Shown here: piece by piece, positions 36,840-47,900 of the stretch | How the letters are laid out: each line of letters opens with the position of its first letter | Position numbering within the stretch: position 1 is the first letter of the stretch | NCBI GenBank assembly: GCA_013205085.1 | Contig: JABMLH010000002.1 | Coordinates: 623,425 to 687,424 of the forward strand | DNA: 64,000 nucleotides | Direction of reading: 5' to 3' | Source: Microbacteriaceae bacterium VKM Ac-2854 | GTDB taxonomy: Bacteria > Actinomycetota > Actinomycetes > Actinomycetales > Microbacteriaceae | Notes under the pieces: model-generated | What the model was told of the DNA's origin: nothing | Databases searched by the model: none | What the model saw: only the letters and a program-made list of their open reading frames with translations | Made by a program: the position numbers and the translations under genes

Positions 36840-37099
36840 GGAGTCCGCCCTTCTGCAGGGACGCCGGCACGGATCCGCACCGGCTGCGGTTCCCGCCGGG
36901 CACGTGCCGCGACGCGGATCCTCTTCGGTGACGTGGGATCGCGCGGTCTACGGCGCCTCGGGCGCGGGACATCAGCAGCTTCAGATCTTCACAGTGCCCC
37001 GAGAATACGCCCGCGCCCTCACCCCCGTCAACCGCGCCCGGCGAAGCGGACCCCCACGCCCGGCGGAGTGCATCCGCACCCCGCGAAGCGCAGGCGGCC
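36840..37099 (-). other. 260-base leader of the ABC-F gene
   Basis: No full gene. On the minus strand it contains an Arg-rich short frame starting ATG at 36972 (MSRARGAVDRAIPRHRRG) that runs in frame past the ABC-F start, and inverted arms GGATCCGC/GCGGATCC flanking a GC-rich core. Such leaders often hold attenuators in drug-inducible ABC-F genes, but no terminator with a T-run is visible. Confidence 0.4.
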
Positions 37100-38593
37100 T
37101 CACACCGCCGTGATCGCGAGGGCCTCCGCCGTGCGCTCGACCGCAGCCTTCGCCTTCGCGGGCGCGTCGTTCAAGGTGGTGCCGTAGCTCGGCACGAGCT
37201 TCTTGATCTTCGGCGTCCACGCCTTGGTCTTGTCGGGGAAGCACCGGGCGATGATGTCGAGCATGATCGGCACGGCGGTGGAGGCGCCCGGCGAGGCGCC
37301 GAGCAGGCCGGCGATCGAGCCGTCGGCGGCGGCGATCACCTCGGTGCCGAACTGCAGCACGCCGCCCTTCTTCGCATCCTTCTTCATCACCTGAACCCGC
37401 TGGCCGGCGGTGATCAAGTACCAGTCCTTCGCGTCGGCGGTCGGCATGAACTCGCGCAAGGCCTCGACCTTCTGCGCTCGGGTCTTGAACACCTCGGTGA
37501 TCAGGTACTTCATCAGGTCGAAGTTGTCGCGGGCGACGGCGAGCATCGGGCCGAGGTTGCCCGGGCGGATCGAGCCCGGCAGGTCCCACCAGGAGCCGCG
37601 CTTAAGGAATTTCGGTGTGAATCCGGCGAACGGGCCGAACAGCAGCGAGGGTTGCCCGTCGACGACCCGGGTGTCGAGGTGCGGCACCGACATCGGCGGG
37701 GCGCCCACGGCCGCCTTGCCGTACACCTTCGCCTGGTGCTTCGCGACGACCGCGGGGTTGTCGGTGCGCAGGAATTGGCCGGAGATCGGGAAACCGCCGA
37801 AGCCGACCGCTTCCGGGATGCCCGACTTCTGCAGCAGGTGCAGCGCACCGCCGCCGGCGCCGACGAACACGAATCGCGCATCCACAACGGTGGGGGTGCT
37901 GCCGACGAGCTGCTTGATCGTCAGACGCCAGGTGCCGTCCTTGCGCTTGGTGATGTTGCTGACCTCATGCCCGGTGTGCAGCTTGCCGCCGTTCGCCGTG
38001 ACCACGTCGAAGAGCTGGTGCGTGAGCGAACCGAAGTCGACATCGGTGCCGGCCGGGATGCGCGTGGCGGCGTAGACCTCGCCCTTCGGGCGCTGGGTCA
38101 TCAGCAGCGGCGCCCATTCGTAGATGGTCTTCGGGCTCTCGGTGTACTCGATCCCGGCGAAGAGCGGCTGGTCCTTCAGCGCCTCGTACCGCTTCTTGAG
38201 GTACTCGACGTTGTCGGCGCCGTGCACGAAGGTCATGTGCGGGGTCGCGTTGATGAAGCTGCTCGGCTCCTTGAGGTCGCCGGAGGCGATCAGGCTCGAC
38301 CAGAACTGGCGCGAGATCTGGAACTGCTCGTTGATCTGGATCGCTTTGGCCGGATCGACCGATCCGTCGGGCGCCTGCGGCATGTAGTTCAACTCGCAGA
38401 GCGCCGCGTGACCGGTGCCGGCGTTGTTCCACGGGTTCGACGACTCCTGCGCCACATCCCCCAGGCGCTCGTAAGCCTCGATGCGCCAGTCGGGCTGGAG
38501 CTTGGTGAGCAGGGCACCGAGCGTCGCGCTCATGATGCCGCCGCCGATGAGGACGACGTCGACCGGTTCAGCAGGGTTCACGGGAGTCCACAT
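37100..38593 (-). CDS. mqo: malate:quinone oxidoreductase
   Basis: 497 residues. Membrane-associated FAD enzyme oxidising malate to oxaloacetate and passing electrons to quinone; replaces or complements NAD-malate dehydrogenase in actinobacteria. N-terminal FAD site VLIGGGIMSATLGALL and the family block SSNPWNNAGTGHAALCELNY follow, with PFAGFTPKFLKRGSWWDLPGS and a C-terminal LLGASPGASTAVPIM. Length is typical. A 142-base gap upstream holds no gene. Confidence 0.97.
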   Translation of the reverse strand: MWTPVNPAEPVDVVLIGGGIMSATLGALLTKLQPDWRIEAYERLGDVAQESSNPWNNAGTGHAALCELNYMPQAPDGSVDPAKAIQINEQFQISRQFWSSLIASGDLKEPSSFINATPHMTFVHGADNVEYLKKRYEALKDQPLFAGIEYTESPKTIYEWAPLLMTQRPKGEVYAATRIPAGTDVDFGSLTHQLFDVVTANGGKLHTGHEVSNITKRKDGTWRLTIKQLVGSTPTVVDARFVFVGAGGGALHLLQKSGIPEAVGFGGFPISGQFLRTDNPAVVAKHQAKVYGKAAVGAPPMSVPHLDTRVVDGQPSLLFGPFAGFTPKFLKRGSWWDLPGSIRPGNLGPMLAVARDNFDLMKYLITEVFKTRAQKVEALREFMPTADAKDWYLITAGQRVQVMKKDAKKGGVLQFGTEVIAAADGSIAGLLGASPGASTAVPIMLDIIARCFPDKTKAWTPKIKKLVPSYGTTLNDAPAKAKAAVERTAEALAITAV

Positions 38594-38736
38594 TACCTCC
38601 GCTTTCGATCGATCCTCGCTCGGGTGGGGTGGGTTGACGCGTCAAAAATGACGGTATTCGACAGGCCGTCGCGCGCGATCGGATCTGCGGCTGCGAGACG
38701 CCGGAATCTGACGGATCCAGCGCATCCGGCGGCACA

Positions 38737-39396
38737 TCACAGCCCGAGACGGGTCAGCTCCGCGTCCATCCGCTCCGCCATGGCGGCGTAGCCCGCGTCG
38801 TTCGGGTGCAGCCCGTCGGCGGCCATCCACTCGGGGTGGCCGCGGATCCAGTCCTTCGCGCCGTCGATGTAGTCGGCGTCGATGCGCACCGCCGCATCCC
38901 GCACCCAGCCGGAGATCGTCAGCAACGACTCCGGCTGCTCATCGGTGTACCAGAACGGCTGCACCACGATGAAGCGGGCATCGGGCAGCGCAGCACGCAG
39001 CTTCTCGAGGTCGGCGTCGATGGCGGCGTGGATGTCGTCGGCCCGCTCCGGCCAGGAGAAGTTGTCGTTCAGCCCCATCGTGACGAACACGACGTCGGGC
39101 TCGGCCGCGATGACCTGGTCGACGAGGTCATCCGTCACCCTGTCGCGGTTGTTCACGAAGCCGAGGCCGTTCACGCTCGGATTCACCTCGGTCCAGCCGC
39201 GCTCGCGGCTGATCACGGTGGACCAGCGGTTACCCGGATCCTGAGCCCCCGTGCCGAGCGTGTAGGAGTCGCCGTAGAACGCGGCGACCGGAGCCCCCGA
39301 GGTCGAGACCGACGGATCCGCCGCGGGCGCACAGCCGATCAAGGCGCTCGCGCCGAGGGCCGCGAGCAGGGTGAGGGTCAGGGAACGCGAGCGCAT
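38737..39396 (-). CDS. SGNH/GDSL-hydrolase lipoprotein
   Basis: 219 residues. Lipobox ALIGC (Cys22) after a hydrophobic signal. The four SGNH blocks are visible: FYGDSYTLG (Ser), GFVNNRD with Gly, MGLNDNFS (Asn), and DGLHPNDAGY (Asp/His). Extracellular esterase or O-deacetylase acting on an unidentified polysaccharide or lipid. Not in an operon with its neighbours. Confidence 0.9.
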   Translation of the reverse strand: MRSRSLTLTLLAALGASALIGCAPAADPSVSTSGAPVAAFYGDSYTLGTGAQDPGNRWSTVISRERGWTEVNPSVNGLGFVNNRDRVTDDLVDQVIAAEPDVVFVTMGLNDNFSWPERADDIHAAIDADLEKLRAALPDARFIVVQPFWYTDEQPESLLTISGWVRDAAVRIDADYIDGAKDWIRGHPEWMAADGLHPNDAGYAAMAERMDAELTRLGL

Positions 39397-39486
39397 ACTC
39401 CCTCTTCGCGGCGGCCGACCGATCGGATGGCGACCCGGTTCCTCGTCGATCCGAGCGGGATGCGACGAGGACCGGGATCACGGCGC

Positions 39487-39960
39487 TCAGTTCACGCGGA
39501 TGGCGAAGGACTCCAGGCGCGTGAACCACCAACCCGGCGTTCCGACCGTGACCGTATTGCCCCAGCCCGTGTTGGCCATGCCGACCCAGGACAGGTTCGC
39601 CGACACCTGGATCAGGTGGTCGCTGGACACCTCCAGCGCCTCGATCGGCACACCGAGACCCGTGGTGCCGACGTAGGCCCACTGGCCCGGCTCGTTGCAG
39701 ATCCACGGCTGCCAGCCGATCCAGGTGACGTGCGCGCGCATGCAGATTCGGGCCTGCGAGTTCCAGCCGATCGCCTCGAGCTGGCGGGCCTCACCCCGCG
39801 TGCCCGCCTGCCCGGTCCAGCCGACGCCCGCGAGGTGGGTGACGACGTCGACGCCGTGATACGCCGGCGGTAACCATTCCGCCTGCGCCGGGGTGGCCGT
39901 CGCGACGACCAACGCCGCCGCCGTAGCCAATGCCGCCAGGGTCCGCTTGATTCTCTTCAT
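39487..39960 (-). CDS. secreted ChW-repeat protein
   Basis: 157 residues from ATG at 39960 (MKRIKRTLAALATAAA, a Sec signal peptide cut near TPAQA/EW). The mature part is three copies of the hydrophobic ChW repeat: GVGWTGQAGTRGEARQLEAIGWN, VTWIGWQPWICNEPGQWAYVGTTG..IEALEV, and SWVGMANTGWGNTVTVGTPGW..RLESFAIRV. ChW (Clostridial hydrophobic with conserved W) repeats are found in secreted proteins of diverse Gram-positives and probably bind surfaces or ligands. It lacks any catalytic domain. Confidence 0.8.
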   Translation of the reverse strand: MKRIKRTLAALATAAALVVATATPAQAEWLPPAYHGVDVVTHLAGVGWTGQAGTRGEARQLEAIGWNSQARICMRAHVTWIGWQPWICNEPGQWAYVGTTGLGVPIEALEVSSDHLIQVSANLSWVGMANTGWGNTVTVGTPGWWFTRLESFAIRVN

Positions 39961-40080
39961 CCGAGTCCTCCTCGACTCCGGGAGAGGCGGCTCCATGATC
40001 ATTCACTCAGGAGAGTGCCAGCTGAGGAGGCATCGATGGGAACTCTGGCGCCTGAGCAACGCGCGAGGCGTCGGACGCAC

Positions 40081-40109
40081 GAAACCCCCGGTCGAGACCG
40101 GGGGTTTCG
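40081..40109 (-). terminator. intrinsic terminator after asd
   Basis: Stem GAAACCCCCGGTC / GACCGGGGGTTTC around a short loop, 20 bases past the asd stop on the minus strand. Confidence 0.85.
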
Positions 40110-40129
40110 GGAATCGAGCGGAGCCGGGC

Positions 40130-41218
<1,089 letters not shown>

Positions 41219-41286
41219 TCAGAGAAGTGTGACAGCCGATCCGCCCGGTTCATTCCGAGAGCGGGGACTGTGGCAGGAAGTCGTGC

Positions 41287-42552
41287 CTAGCGGCCGGTGC
41301 CTGCGTACACGACGGCTTCTTCGTCGCCGTCGAGGCCGAAGGCGGTGTGCACCACGCGCAGCGCGTCGTTGATCGTGTCGGCGCGGGTGACGACCGAGAT
41401 GCGGATCTCGCTGGTGGAGATCATCTCGATGTTGATGCCCGCCTCGAACAGCGAGGTGAACAGCTTCGCCGAGACGCCCGCGTTGGTGCGCATGCCGGCG
41501 CCGACGAGGGCGAGCTTGGCGATCTGGTCGTCGTACTGCAGGCTCTGGAAGCCGACCTCGGACTTCTCGGCGTTCAGCGCGGTGAGCACGGTCTGCCCCT
41601 CCGCCTTCGGCAACGTGAACGAGATATCGGTCAGACCCGTCGCGGCGGCCGAGACGTTCTGCACGATCATGTCGATGTTCGAGCCGGTCTTGGCGACGAT
41701 CGTGAAGATCTGCGCGGCCTTGCCCGGGATGTCGGGCACGCCGACGACGGTGATCTTGGCCTCGTTCAGATCGGCGGCCACTCCGGCGATGATGGGCTCT
41801 TCCACGGTTTCTCCAGGCTCGGGGTTGTAGACGATGGTGCCCTCGTTGGGGCTGAAGGACGAGCGCACGTGCAGCGTGACGCCGTGACGGCGAGCGAATT
41901 CGACCGCCCGGATGTGCAGCACCTTCGCGCCGGCGGCGGCGAGCTCGAGCATCTCCTCGCTGGTGATGCGATCGAGCTTGTGCGCCTTCTTGACCACGCG
42001 CGGGTCGGCGGTGAAGACGCCGTCGACATCCGTGTAGATCTCGCAGTAGTCGGCGCCGAGGCCGGCGGCGAGCGCGACGGCGGTGGTGTCGGAGCCGCCG
42101 CGGCCGAGGGTCGTGATGTCCATGGTCTCGCGGCTGAAGCCCTGGAAGCCCGCGACGATGACGATCGCGTTCTCCTCCAGCGCCTCGCGCAGTCGCACCG
42201 GCGTGATGTCGACGATCCGGGCGGCGCCGTGGCGGGCATCCGTGATCATGCCGGCCTGGCTGCCGGTGAACGAGCGGGCGTCGTAACCCATCGACTTGAT
42301 CGCCATCGCCAGCAGTGCCATCGAGATGCGTTCGCCGGAGGAGAGCAGCATGTCGAGCTCGCGCGGCGCCGGGATGGGAGTGACTTCGTGGGCGAGGTCG
42401 AGCAGGTTGTCGGTGGTGTCGCCCATCGCGGAGACGGCGACGACCACGTCGTTGCCGGCCTTCTTGGTCTCGACGATGCGCTTGGCGACCCGCTTGATGC
42501 TCTCGGCGTCGGCGACCGACGACCCGCCGAACTTCTGCACGATCAAGCTCAC
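41287..42552 (-). CDS. lysC: aspartate kinase
   Basis: 421 residues from GTG at 42552 with AGGAG seven bases upstream. First step of the aspartate family, with feedback control through two C-terminal ACT domains (about 265-421). Catalytic KFGGSSV (residues 6-12) and SGERIS, then [14 protein letters not shown]. In corynebacteria and relatives an internal start makes a separate regulatory beta subunit; whether this happens here is not evident. Linked to asd in the lysC-asd order. Confidence 0.96.
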   Translation of the reverse strand: MSLIVQKFGGSSVADAESIKRVAKRIVETKKAGNDVVVAVSAMGDTTDNLLDLAHEVTPIPAPRELDMLLSSGERISMALLAMAIKSMGYDARSFTGSQAGMITDARHGAARIVDITPVRLREALEENAIVIVAGFQGFSRETMDITTLGRGGSDTTAVALAAGLGADYCEIYTDVDGVFTADPRVVKKAHKLDRITSEEMLELAAAGAKVLHIRAVEFARRHGVTLHVRSSFSPNEGTIVYNPEPGETVEEPIIAGVAADLNEAKITVVGVPDIPGKAAQIFTIVAKTGSNIDMIVQNVSAAATGLTDISFTLPKAEGQTVLTALNAEKSEVGFQSLQYDDQIAKLALVGAGMRTNAGVSAKLFTSLFEAGINIEMISTSEIRISVVTRADTINDALRVVHTAFGLDGDEEAVVYAGTGR

Positions 42553-42807
42553 TGCGTACTCCTGCTGCTGGGGAACGGGTCGAGGGCGCGACCCGACGAA
42601 CGATCTTACCCGCCGTGGTATAGCCGGTCCGCCATATGACGGGCGGGCCGGCGCGCGGCCGGCCGGCCGGCGGCTGGGTGCGCCGATCGACGAACCCGGG
42701 GGCGGATCGGCGCAGACCGCAACCTGTCCGAAACGCGGTGACAACATCTGTCGCGTAAACAGGAGGAGCGAGCCCGCACCCGAACGGCGGCGCGCGAAGG
42801 GAATCCC

Positions 42808-43545
42808 GTGTCCGTCTCCGCGACCAATCAGACCCGGCGAGCGTACGAGCTCGTGCGCTCGCTCATCCGCTCCGGCTTCTTGATCAACGACGAGCAACTC
42901 GTCGAGGACCGCCTGATCAAGACCTTCGGCATCCCGCGGGCGAGTGTGCGTGAGGCGTTGCAGCAGCTGGCCCTGGAGGGTCTCGTGGTTCGGCAGCGTC
43001 GCAGCGGCACGCGGGTCAGCCAGCAGTACTACCAGGTGCCGATCGACGACATCCTGCCGTGGCGCACCCCTGCGGGCTTTATGGTGCGGATCACCGACGA
43101 CCGCGTTGTGCCGTCGACCCCGCTCATCCGCGCCCGACTCGGCACGGCGGACGAGAAGGTCGGCCTGATCGAGCACCTCTTCGAGCACGTCACCGCCGAG
43201 GGCGCCAGCCCGATCGGGGTCCGGATCGCGTACTACCGCACCGCCTTCCGCCAGCCCGCCGCCTGGAACGCCTGCCCGAGCCTCGCCGTCGCGTTCGAGA
43301 GCGTGTTCGGCGTCGCGCTCGGCGGCATCGACACGGTGGTGGATGCGGTGGCGGCGGATGCGACCACGGCCGAACTGCTGGACGTGCGCCTCGGCGCCCC
43401 CGTGCTGATGCGCGAGCAGGTGCTGCGCGGCGTGGACGGCATCGCCTACGAGTACACGTTCTCGCACTACCGCGCCGACCGGGTCTCGTTCCCGATGACC
43501 GGCGAGCCCGAGCGCGCGGACGCCTACGAGCAATTCGCCCGCTGA
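42808..43545 (+). CDS. GntR-family regulator (UTRA/HutC type)
   Basis: 245 residues from GTG at 42808. N-terminal winged helix (about 10-75): [16 protein letters not shown], then [18 protein letters not shown], the standard GntR recognition helix. The C-terminal UTRA domain ends with [19 protein letters not shown] second regulator of the same architecture (53683-54432) ends with the same HYRADRVSF block, so the two are paralogues of one catabolic locus. It probably controls the importer 430 bases downstream; UTRA domains bind small molecules, usually a sugar, amino acid or related effector. Confidence 0.9.
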   Translation: MSVSATNQTRRAYELVRSLIRSGFLINDEQLVEDRLIKTFGIPRASVREALQQLALEGLVVRQRRSGTRVSQQYYQVPIDDILPWRTPAGFMVRITDDRVVPSTPLIRARLGTADEKVGLIEHLFEHVTAEGASPIGVRIAYYRTAFRQPAAWNACPSLAVAFESVFGVALGGIDTVVDAVAADATTAELLDVRLGAPVLMREQVLRGVDGIAYEYTFSHYRADRVSFPMTGEPERADAYEQFAR

Positions 43546-43641
43546 ACCGCACCGGCCGCTGCGCCACCCTGGCCCAGCACCCGGGCGACGCGCGCGCAGC
43601 GCCGCGTCGCTGCGCGGTCCCCTCAGCAACGCTCGCCCACG

Positions 43642-43694
43642 AAAAGGGTTGTCACTTTGTCGGCACGTCACCGACAAAGTGACAACCCTTTTTT
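43642..43694. terminator. perfect 22-bp hairpin after the GntR gene
   Basis: Arms AAAAGGGTTGTCACTTTGTC... (43642-43663) and the exact complement (43671-43692) around a 7-base CACGTCA loop; T-run follows. Stable in either orientation and unusually AT-rich for this region. It may be a two-way terminator or a regulatory palindrome. Confidence 0.75.
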
Positions 43695-43973
43695 GTGCTC
43701 GCCGAGTGCCGCGTTTAGCCGGGCCGCACGGCGGATAACGCCGTCCAGGGGCCTCGCGCCACGAATGCGCGGCTGCGAAACCGGCGGTGACCGGGGCATC
43801 CGCGATGAGTACGCCTCGGAGCGCAAACGCAACCGGGCGCAATAGGCGCTTAATCACCGGGATACGGCGGCGTAACGGCGCGCGCCTTGACTGTCCTCAG
43901 ACGCCGCTCGCCTCGATCCCGCAGCGGCCCCTCCCCCCTCGTGCCCCTCCCTCAGCATCGGAGCATCCTGCCC
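43695..43973 (+). other. leader before the ABC importer
   Basis: Together with 43546-43641 this is over 400 bases without a gene, except for the hairpin. A TTGACT at 43887-43892 is the best -35-like hexamer but no matching -10 is visible. Nothing else is recognisable. Confidence 0.4.
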
Positions 43974-45110
43974 ATGAAACTGCGCACCTACGCCGCCATC
44001 GGCGCCCTCACGATCGGACTCGCCGCCGCGCTGTCCGGCTGCACCTCCGCCACCGGATCCGACAGCGGATCCGTCGCCGCCGCCGAGCTCACGGCCGACC
44101 AGCAGTCCTGCGTCGACGCCGTGCAGAGCAAGGTCGACGCCGCCACCGCGGCTTCCGACCTGCTCGCCCCCGAGACCGGCCTCGACCTCGCGTCACTCAG
44201 CGGCGACACCGTCTGGTTCATCACCGTCTCGATGAACCAGTTCTCCACCGACATGGCCGACGGCGTCCAGGCCGCGGTCGACGCGGCCGGGATGAAGCTG
44301 GTGAAGTACGACGGCCAGGGCACCGCGAACCGCTTCAACGAGGGCATCGAGCAGGCCGTCGCGCAGGACGCGGCCGGCATCATCCTCGTCGGCATCGACC
44401 CGGCCGTGGTCTCCTCCGCGCTCGCCGAGGCGGAGGCCGCCGGCATCCCGATCCAGAACACGCTGAACGGCGATCCGGACGACGAGATCCCCACCGGGAT
44501 GTACGGCAACCTCACCTCCGACTTCACCATCGACGGCGCCACCGCCGTGGATTGGGCGCTGGTCGACGGCGGCTGCGACGTGAACATGACCGTCATCTAC
44601 TCCAGCGGCGTGGGCGTCTGGCAGAAGATGGCCGACGGCGCGAAGGCCGAGATGGAGGAGGCGTGCCCCGACTGCACGATCAACCTGCTCGACGTCGACA
44701 TCGCCAAGGTCGCCACGGATGTGGGCAGCCAGCTGCAGACCGCCCTGCAGAAGGACCCCGATACCAACTACGTCTACCCGGTCTGGGACAGCGCGGTGCC
44801 CTACGTCACCCCGGTGCTCTCGGCCGCGAACTCGAGCGCCAAGATCGTCAGCCGTGACGGCCTCGAGGCGAACATCGAGATGATCGTCGCCGGCGACCAG
44901 GACATGACCATCGCGATGCCGACCACCGGCTGGATCGGCTGGATCGCGTTCGACTCGCTCGCCCGGAACATCCTCGGCGACGCCGACCCGGGCTACGTGA
45001 TCCCGACGCACATCATCGACACCGCCAACGTCGGAGACGGCTCGGCCGAGGAGGTCTGGCCGAACTACGTCGGCTACGAGGACGCCTTCACCGAGGCCTG
45101 GGCGAAGTAG
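43974..45110 (+). CDS. ABC-importer substrate-binding lipoprotein (ribose/sugar type)
   Basis: 378 residues from ATG at 43974. Lipobox LAAALSGC (Cys23). A periplasmic-binding type I (RbsB-like) fold: WFITVSMNQFSTDMADGVQAA, then IILVGIDPAVVSS and the hinge segment IPIQNTLNGD. The lysine/Asp specificity pocket differs from RbsB and the ligand is unknown. Begins the import module with the permease and double ATPase downstream; the cargo is presumably the substrate of the flavin monooxygenases that follow. Confidence 0.9.
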   Translation: MKLRTYAAIGALTIGLAAALSGCTSATGSDSGSVAAAELTADQQSCVDAVQSKVDAATAASDLLAPETGLDLASLSGDTVWFITVSMNQFSTDMADGVQAAVDAAGMKLVKYDGQGTANRFNEGIEQAVAQDAAGIILVGIDPAVVSSALAEAEAAGIPIQNTLNGDPDDEIPTGMYGNLTSDFTIDGATAVDWALVDGGCDVNMTVIYSSGVGVWQKMADGAKAEMEEACPDCTINLLDVDIAKVATDVGSQLQTALQKDPDTNYVYPVWDSAVPYVTPVLSAANSSAKIVSRDGLEANIEMIVAGDQDMTIAMPTTGWIGWIAFDSLARNILGDADPGYVIPTHIIDTANVGDGSAEEVWPNYVGYEDAFTEAWAK

Positions 45111-45204
45111 TCCCGGCCCCGCTCCCGATCGGATGCGGCGCGTCGCCCCGGCCCGCCGCATCCGCACCCTGTACCGACCTCTCGCGACCCGAGGAGCCTC
45201 CCGC

Positions 45205-46227
45205 ATGACCGCGACGCAAACCCCAGCCGTCACCGCCCCCGCGGCGCCGGCGCCCACGCCCCCGCCGGCGAAGAGCCGGCTGAACTTCGGCGGACTCTTC
45301 GAGAAGTGGGCCCTCGTCGGCGCCCTGCTGCTGCTCGTGGTGATCTGCATGATCGGCCTGCCGCAGTTCCGCACCGTGGCGCTGTTCACCACGATGCTGA
45401 ACGCGCAGTCCCTGGTGCTGCTGCTCGCGCTGACCGCGACGATCGTGCTGCGGCTGGGCGACTTCGATCTCTCCGTCGCGCAGACCATGGTGGCCACGGC
45501 CGCCGTGATCGGGCAGATGACCGCCGCGGGAGTGCCCGCCTGGATCGCGATCGCCTCGGGCTTCGCGCTCGGCGCCGTGGTCGGCCTGATCAACGCGCTG
45601 CTGGTGGTGCGGGTCGGGGTGGACTCCTTCGTGGCCACCCTCGGCTCCTACACCGCGCTGGCCGGCCTCACCTACCTGATCACCGACAGTCGGATCATCT
45701 CCGGCATCCCCGACGACTTCGTCAACTTCTCCCGCTCGCAACTGCTCGGCCTGCCGCTGATCACCTGGTACGCCTGGATCCTCGTCGTGGTGCTCTGGTA
45801 CGTCTACCAGCGCACGCCGCTGGGCCGCTACACCGTCTTCATCGGCGGCAACCGCAACGCCGCTCGCCTGGCCGGTATCGCCGTGAACCCGATCCGCACC
45901 GGCGCCTACGTGGTCTCGGGCCTGCTCGCCTCGTTCGTCGGCGTCTGCTTCGTGGGCTACTTCGGCGCGGTCGACCCCTCCGTCGGCGGCCAGTACATGC
46001 TGCAGCCCTTCGCCGCCGCCTTCCTCGGCGCCACCGCGATCACGGTGGGCCGCTTCAACGCCTGGGGCACCATCACGGCGCTGTACCTGCTCACCGTCGG
46101 CATCACCGCGCTGCAGCTGCTCGGCGCGCAGACCTGGGTGACCAACCTCTTCTACGGTCTCGCGCTGATGATCTCGGTCACCGCGGCCAAGATCGCCGGC
46201 CGCCGCCGCGCCGGAGGCACGGTATGA
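45205..46227 (+). CDS. ABC-importer permease (ribose/sugar type)
   Basis: 340 residues from ATG at 45205 with GAGGAG upstream. RbsC-like BPD_transp_2 family: eight or so helices, the conserved LGDFDLSVAQ (equivalent to the DLSVGS motif), NALLVVRVGVDSFVATLG, and NRNAARLAGIAV (EAA-like coupling to the ATPase). Its stop overlaps the ATPase start (ATGA). One permease gene only, so the transporter is a homodimer. Confidence 0.92.
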   Translation: MTATQTPAVTAPAAPAPTPPPAKSRLNFGGLFEKWALVGALLLLVVICMIGLPQFRTVALFTTMLNAQSLVLLLALTATIVLRLGDFDLSVAQTMVATAAVIGQMTAAGVPAWIAIASGFALGAVVGLINALLVVRVGVDSFVATLGSYTALAGLTYLITDSRIISGIPDDFVNFSRSQLLGLPLITWYAWILVVVLWYVYQRTPLGRYTVFIGGNRNAARLAGIAVNPIRTGAYVVSGLLASFVGVCFVGYFGAVDPSVGGQYMLQPFAAAFLGATAITVGRFNAWGTITALYLLTVGITALQLLGAQTWVTNLFYGLALMISVTAAKIAGRRRAGGTV

Positions 46228-47774
46228 GCACGGCCGGATCGGCCGAGCCGCGGATCGCCCTGCGGGTCGCGAACCTTCGCAAGACCTACGGCGGTGCGGT
46301 GGCTCTCGACGACACCAGCCTGACCGTCCGCGCCGGCGAGGTGCACGCGCTGCTCGGCCAGAACGGCTGCGGCAAGTCGACCCTGGTCAAGTCGCTCACC
46401 GGCGTGATCACGCCCGACAGCGGCAGCGTCGAGGTCTACGGATCCGCGCTCGAGATGCCGCTGAGCGACCCGCACACCCGCGGCATCGCGGTGATCCACC
46501 AGGACATCGGCCTCGTCGAGGACATGACCGTGCTGGAGAACCTCGGCGCGAACGCCCGCTACGGCACCCACCTGCTCGCACCGGTGGACGTGAAGAACGA
46601 GCGGACGATCTACACCGAGCTGATGCACGGCCTCGGCTTCCAGTTCCCGCTCGACGCCCTCGTCTCCACGCTCAGTCCCGCCGAGCGCGCGCTGCTCGCC
46701 GTCGTCCGCGCGCTGCGGCTGATGGAGGGTGAGACGGATTCGCAGCTGTTCATCCTCGACGAGCCGACCGCGGCGCTCTCCCGGCCCGAGGCGGCGCGGC
46801 TGCTGGCGCTGATGCGCACGGTCGCGGATCGCGGCTCCGCCGTGGTCTTCATCAGCCACCGCCTGGCCGAGGTGATGGAGGTCTGCGATCGGGCGACCGT
46901 GATGCGGGCCGGCCGCGACGTGGTCGAGGTCGCCATCGCCGACACCACCCGCGCCGACCTGGTCGCGCACATGCTCGGGCGCCGGCTCGACGACTTCTAC
47001 CCGGAACCGCCCGCCATCGCCCCGGGAGCCGTCCGACTCGCCGTCGAGGGCATCACCGGCGACCGCGTGGACGACGTCTCGTTCGCGGTGCGCGCCGGCG
47101 AGGTCGTCGGGGTGACGGGCCTGGCCGGGATGGGCCAGGAGGAACTGCCGTTCCTGCTCTCGGGTGCGCAGAAGGCCCGCCGCGGCGCTGTCGCGATCGA
47201 CGGATCCGCCACCACGTTGCGCACGCCGGCCGCCGCGATCCAGGCGGGCGTCGCGCTGGTGCCGGGCAACCGTCTCCGCGACGGACTCTGGATCGCCGGC
47301 ACCGCGGAGGAGAACGTGGTGCTGCCCGTGCTCGGCCGCTTCTCCGGACTCTTCGGGGTGCGGCAGAAGGACGTCCGCGCCCGGGCCGCCGAGCTGATGA
47401 CCCGGGTGCGTGTGCACCCGAACCAGCCCGAGTACCCGATGGCCGCGTTCTCCGGCGGCAACCAGCAGAAGGTCGTCTTCGCGAAGTGGCTGCAGAAGGA
47501 GCCCGGCGTGCTGCTGCTGGACGAGCCGACGCAGGGCGTCGACCCCGGCTCGGCGAAGGAGCTGCTCGCGGCGGCGATGGACACCGCAGCCGGCGGCAGC
47601 GCCGTGGTGGTCTTCTCGGGCGAGCACGAGATGCTCGCCGCCGTCTGTCACCGCGTGCTGGTGCTGCACCATGGCAGCCTGATCGCCGAACTCGCGGGCG
47701 ACGCGCTCACCGAGCACGCCCTGCTGGAGGCGTGCGAATCCTCCCCCGCCGAGGTCGAGACCTTCGCGGCTTAG
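46224..47774 (+). CDS. ABC-importer double ATP-binding protein (RbsA type)
   Basis: 516 residues. Two ATPase cassettes: first with GQNGCGKST and LDEPTAALSR; second with a degenerate P-loop GLAGMGQEEL instead of GxxGxGKST, which is usual in RbsA/MglA proteins, and FSGGNQQKVVFAKWL. Drives import through the permease above. Translation is coupled to it. A 59-nt palindrome separates this gene from the monooxygenases. Confidence 0.93.
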   Translation: MSTAGSAEPRIALRVANLRKTYGGAVALDDTSLTVRAGEVHALLGQNGCGKSTLVKSLTGVITPDSGSVEVYGSALEMPLSDPHTRGIAVIHQDIGLVEDMTVLENLGANARYGTHLLAPVDVKNERTIYTELMHGLGFQFPLDALVSTLSPAERALLAVVRALRLMEGETDSQLFILDEPTAALSRPEAARLLALMRTVADRGSAVVFISHRLAEVMEVCDRATVMRAGRDVVEVAIADTTRADLVAHMLGRRLDDFYPEPPAIAPGAVRLAVEGITGDRVDDVSFAVRAGEVVGVTGLAGMGQEELPFLLSGAQKARRGAVAIDGSATTLRTPAAAIQAGVALVPGNRLRDGLWIAGTAEENVVLPVLGRFSGLFGVRQKDVRARAAELMTRVRVHPNQPEYPMAAFSGGNQQKVVFAKWLQKEPGVLLLDEPTQGVDPGSAKELLAAAMDTAAGGSAVVVFSGEHEMLAAVCHRVLVLHHGSLIAELAGDALTEHALLEACESSPAEVETFAA

Positions 47775-47792
47775 GCCGACCCGTCCCCACCC

Positions 47793-47851
47793 GCGAGATG
47801 CCTCTTCGGTACGCGACACGCCGCGCGAAACGTACAGAAGAGGCATCTCGC
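47793..47851. repeat. 59-nt dispersed palindrome, copy C
   Basis: Same orientation as copy B at 24976; ends GCGAGATGCC and GGCATCTCGC. Arms GCGAGATGCCTCTT-CG-GTACG against CGTAC-AG-AAGAGGCATC. It falls between the ATPase stop and the first monooxygenase start, within the catabolic locus. Confidence 0.88.
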
Positions 47852-47900
47852 AGGGAAACCAGCCCACCTCGCCCCTCAGAAACTCATGTAAGGAACCACC

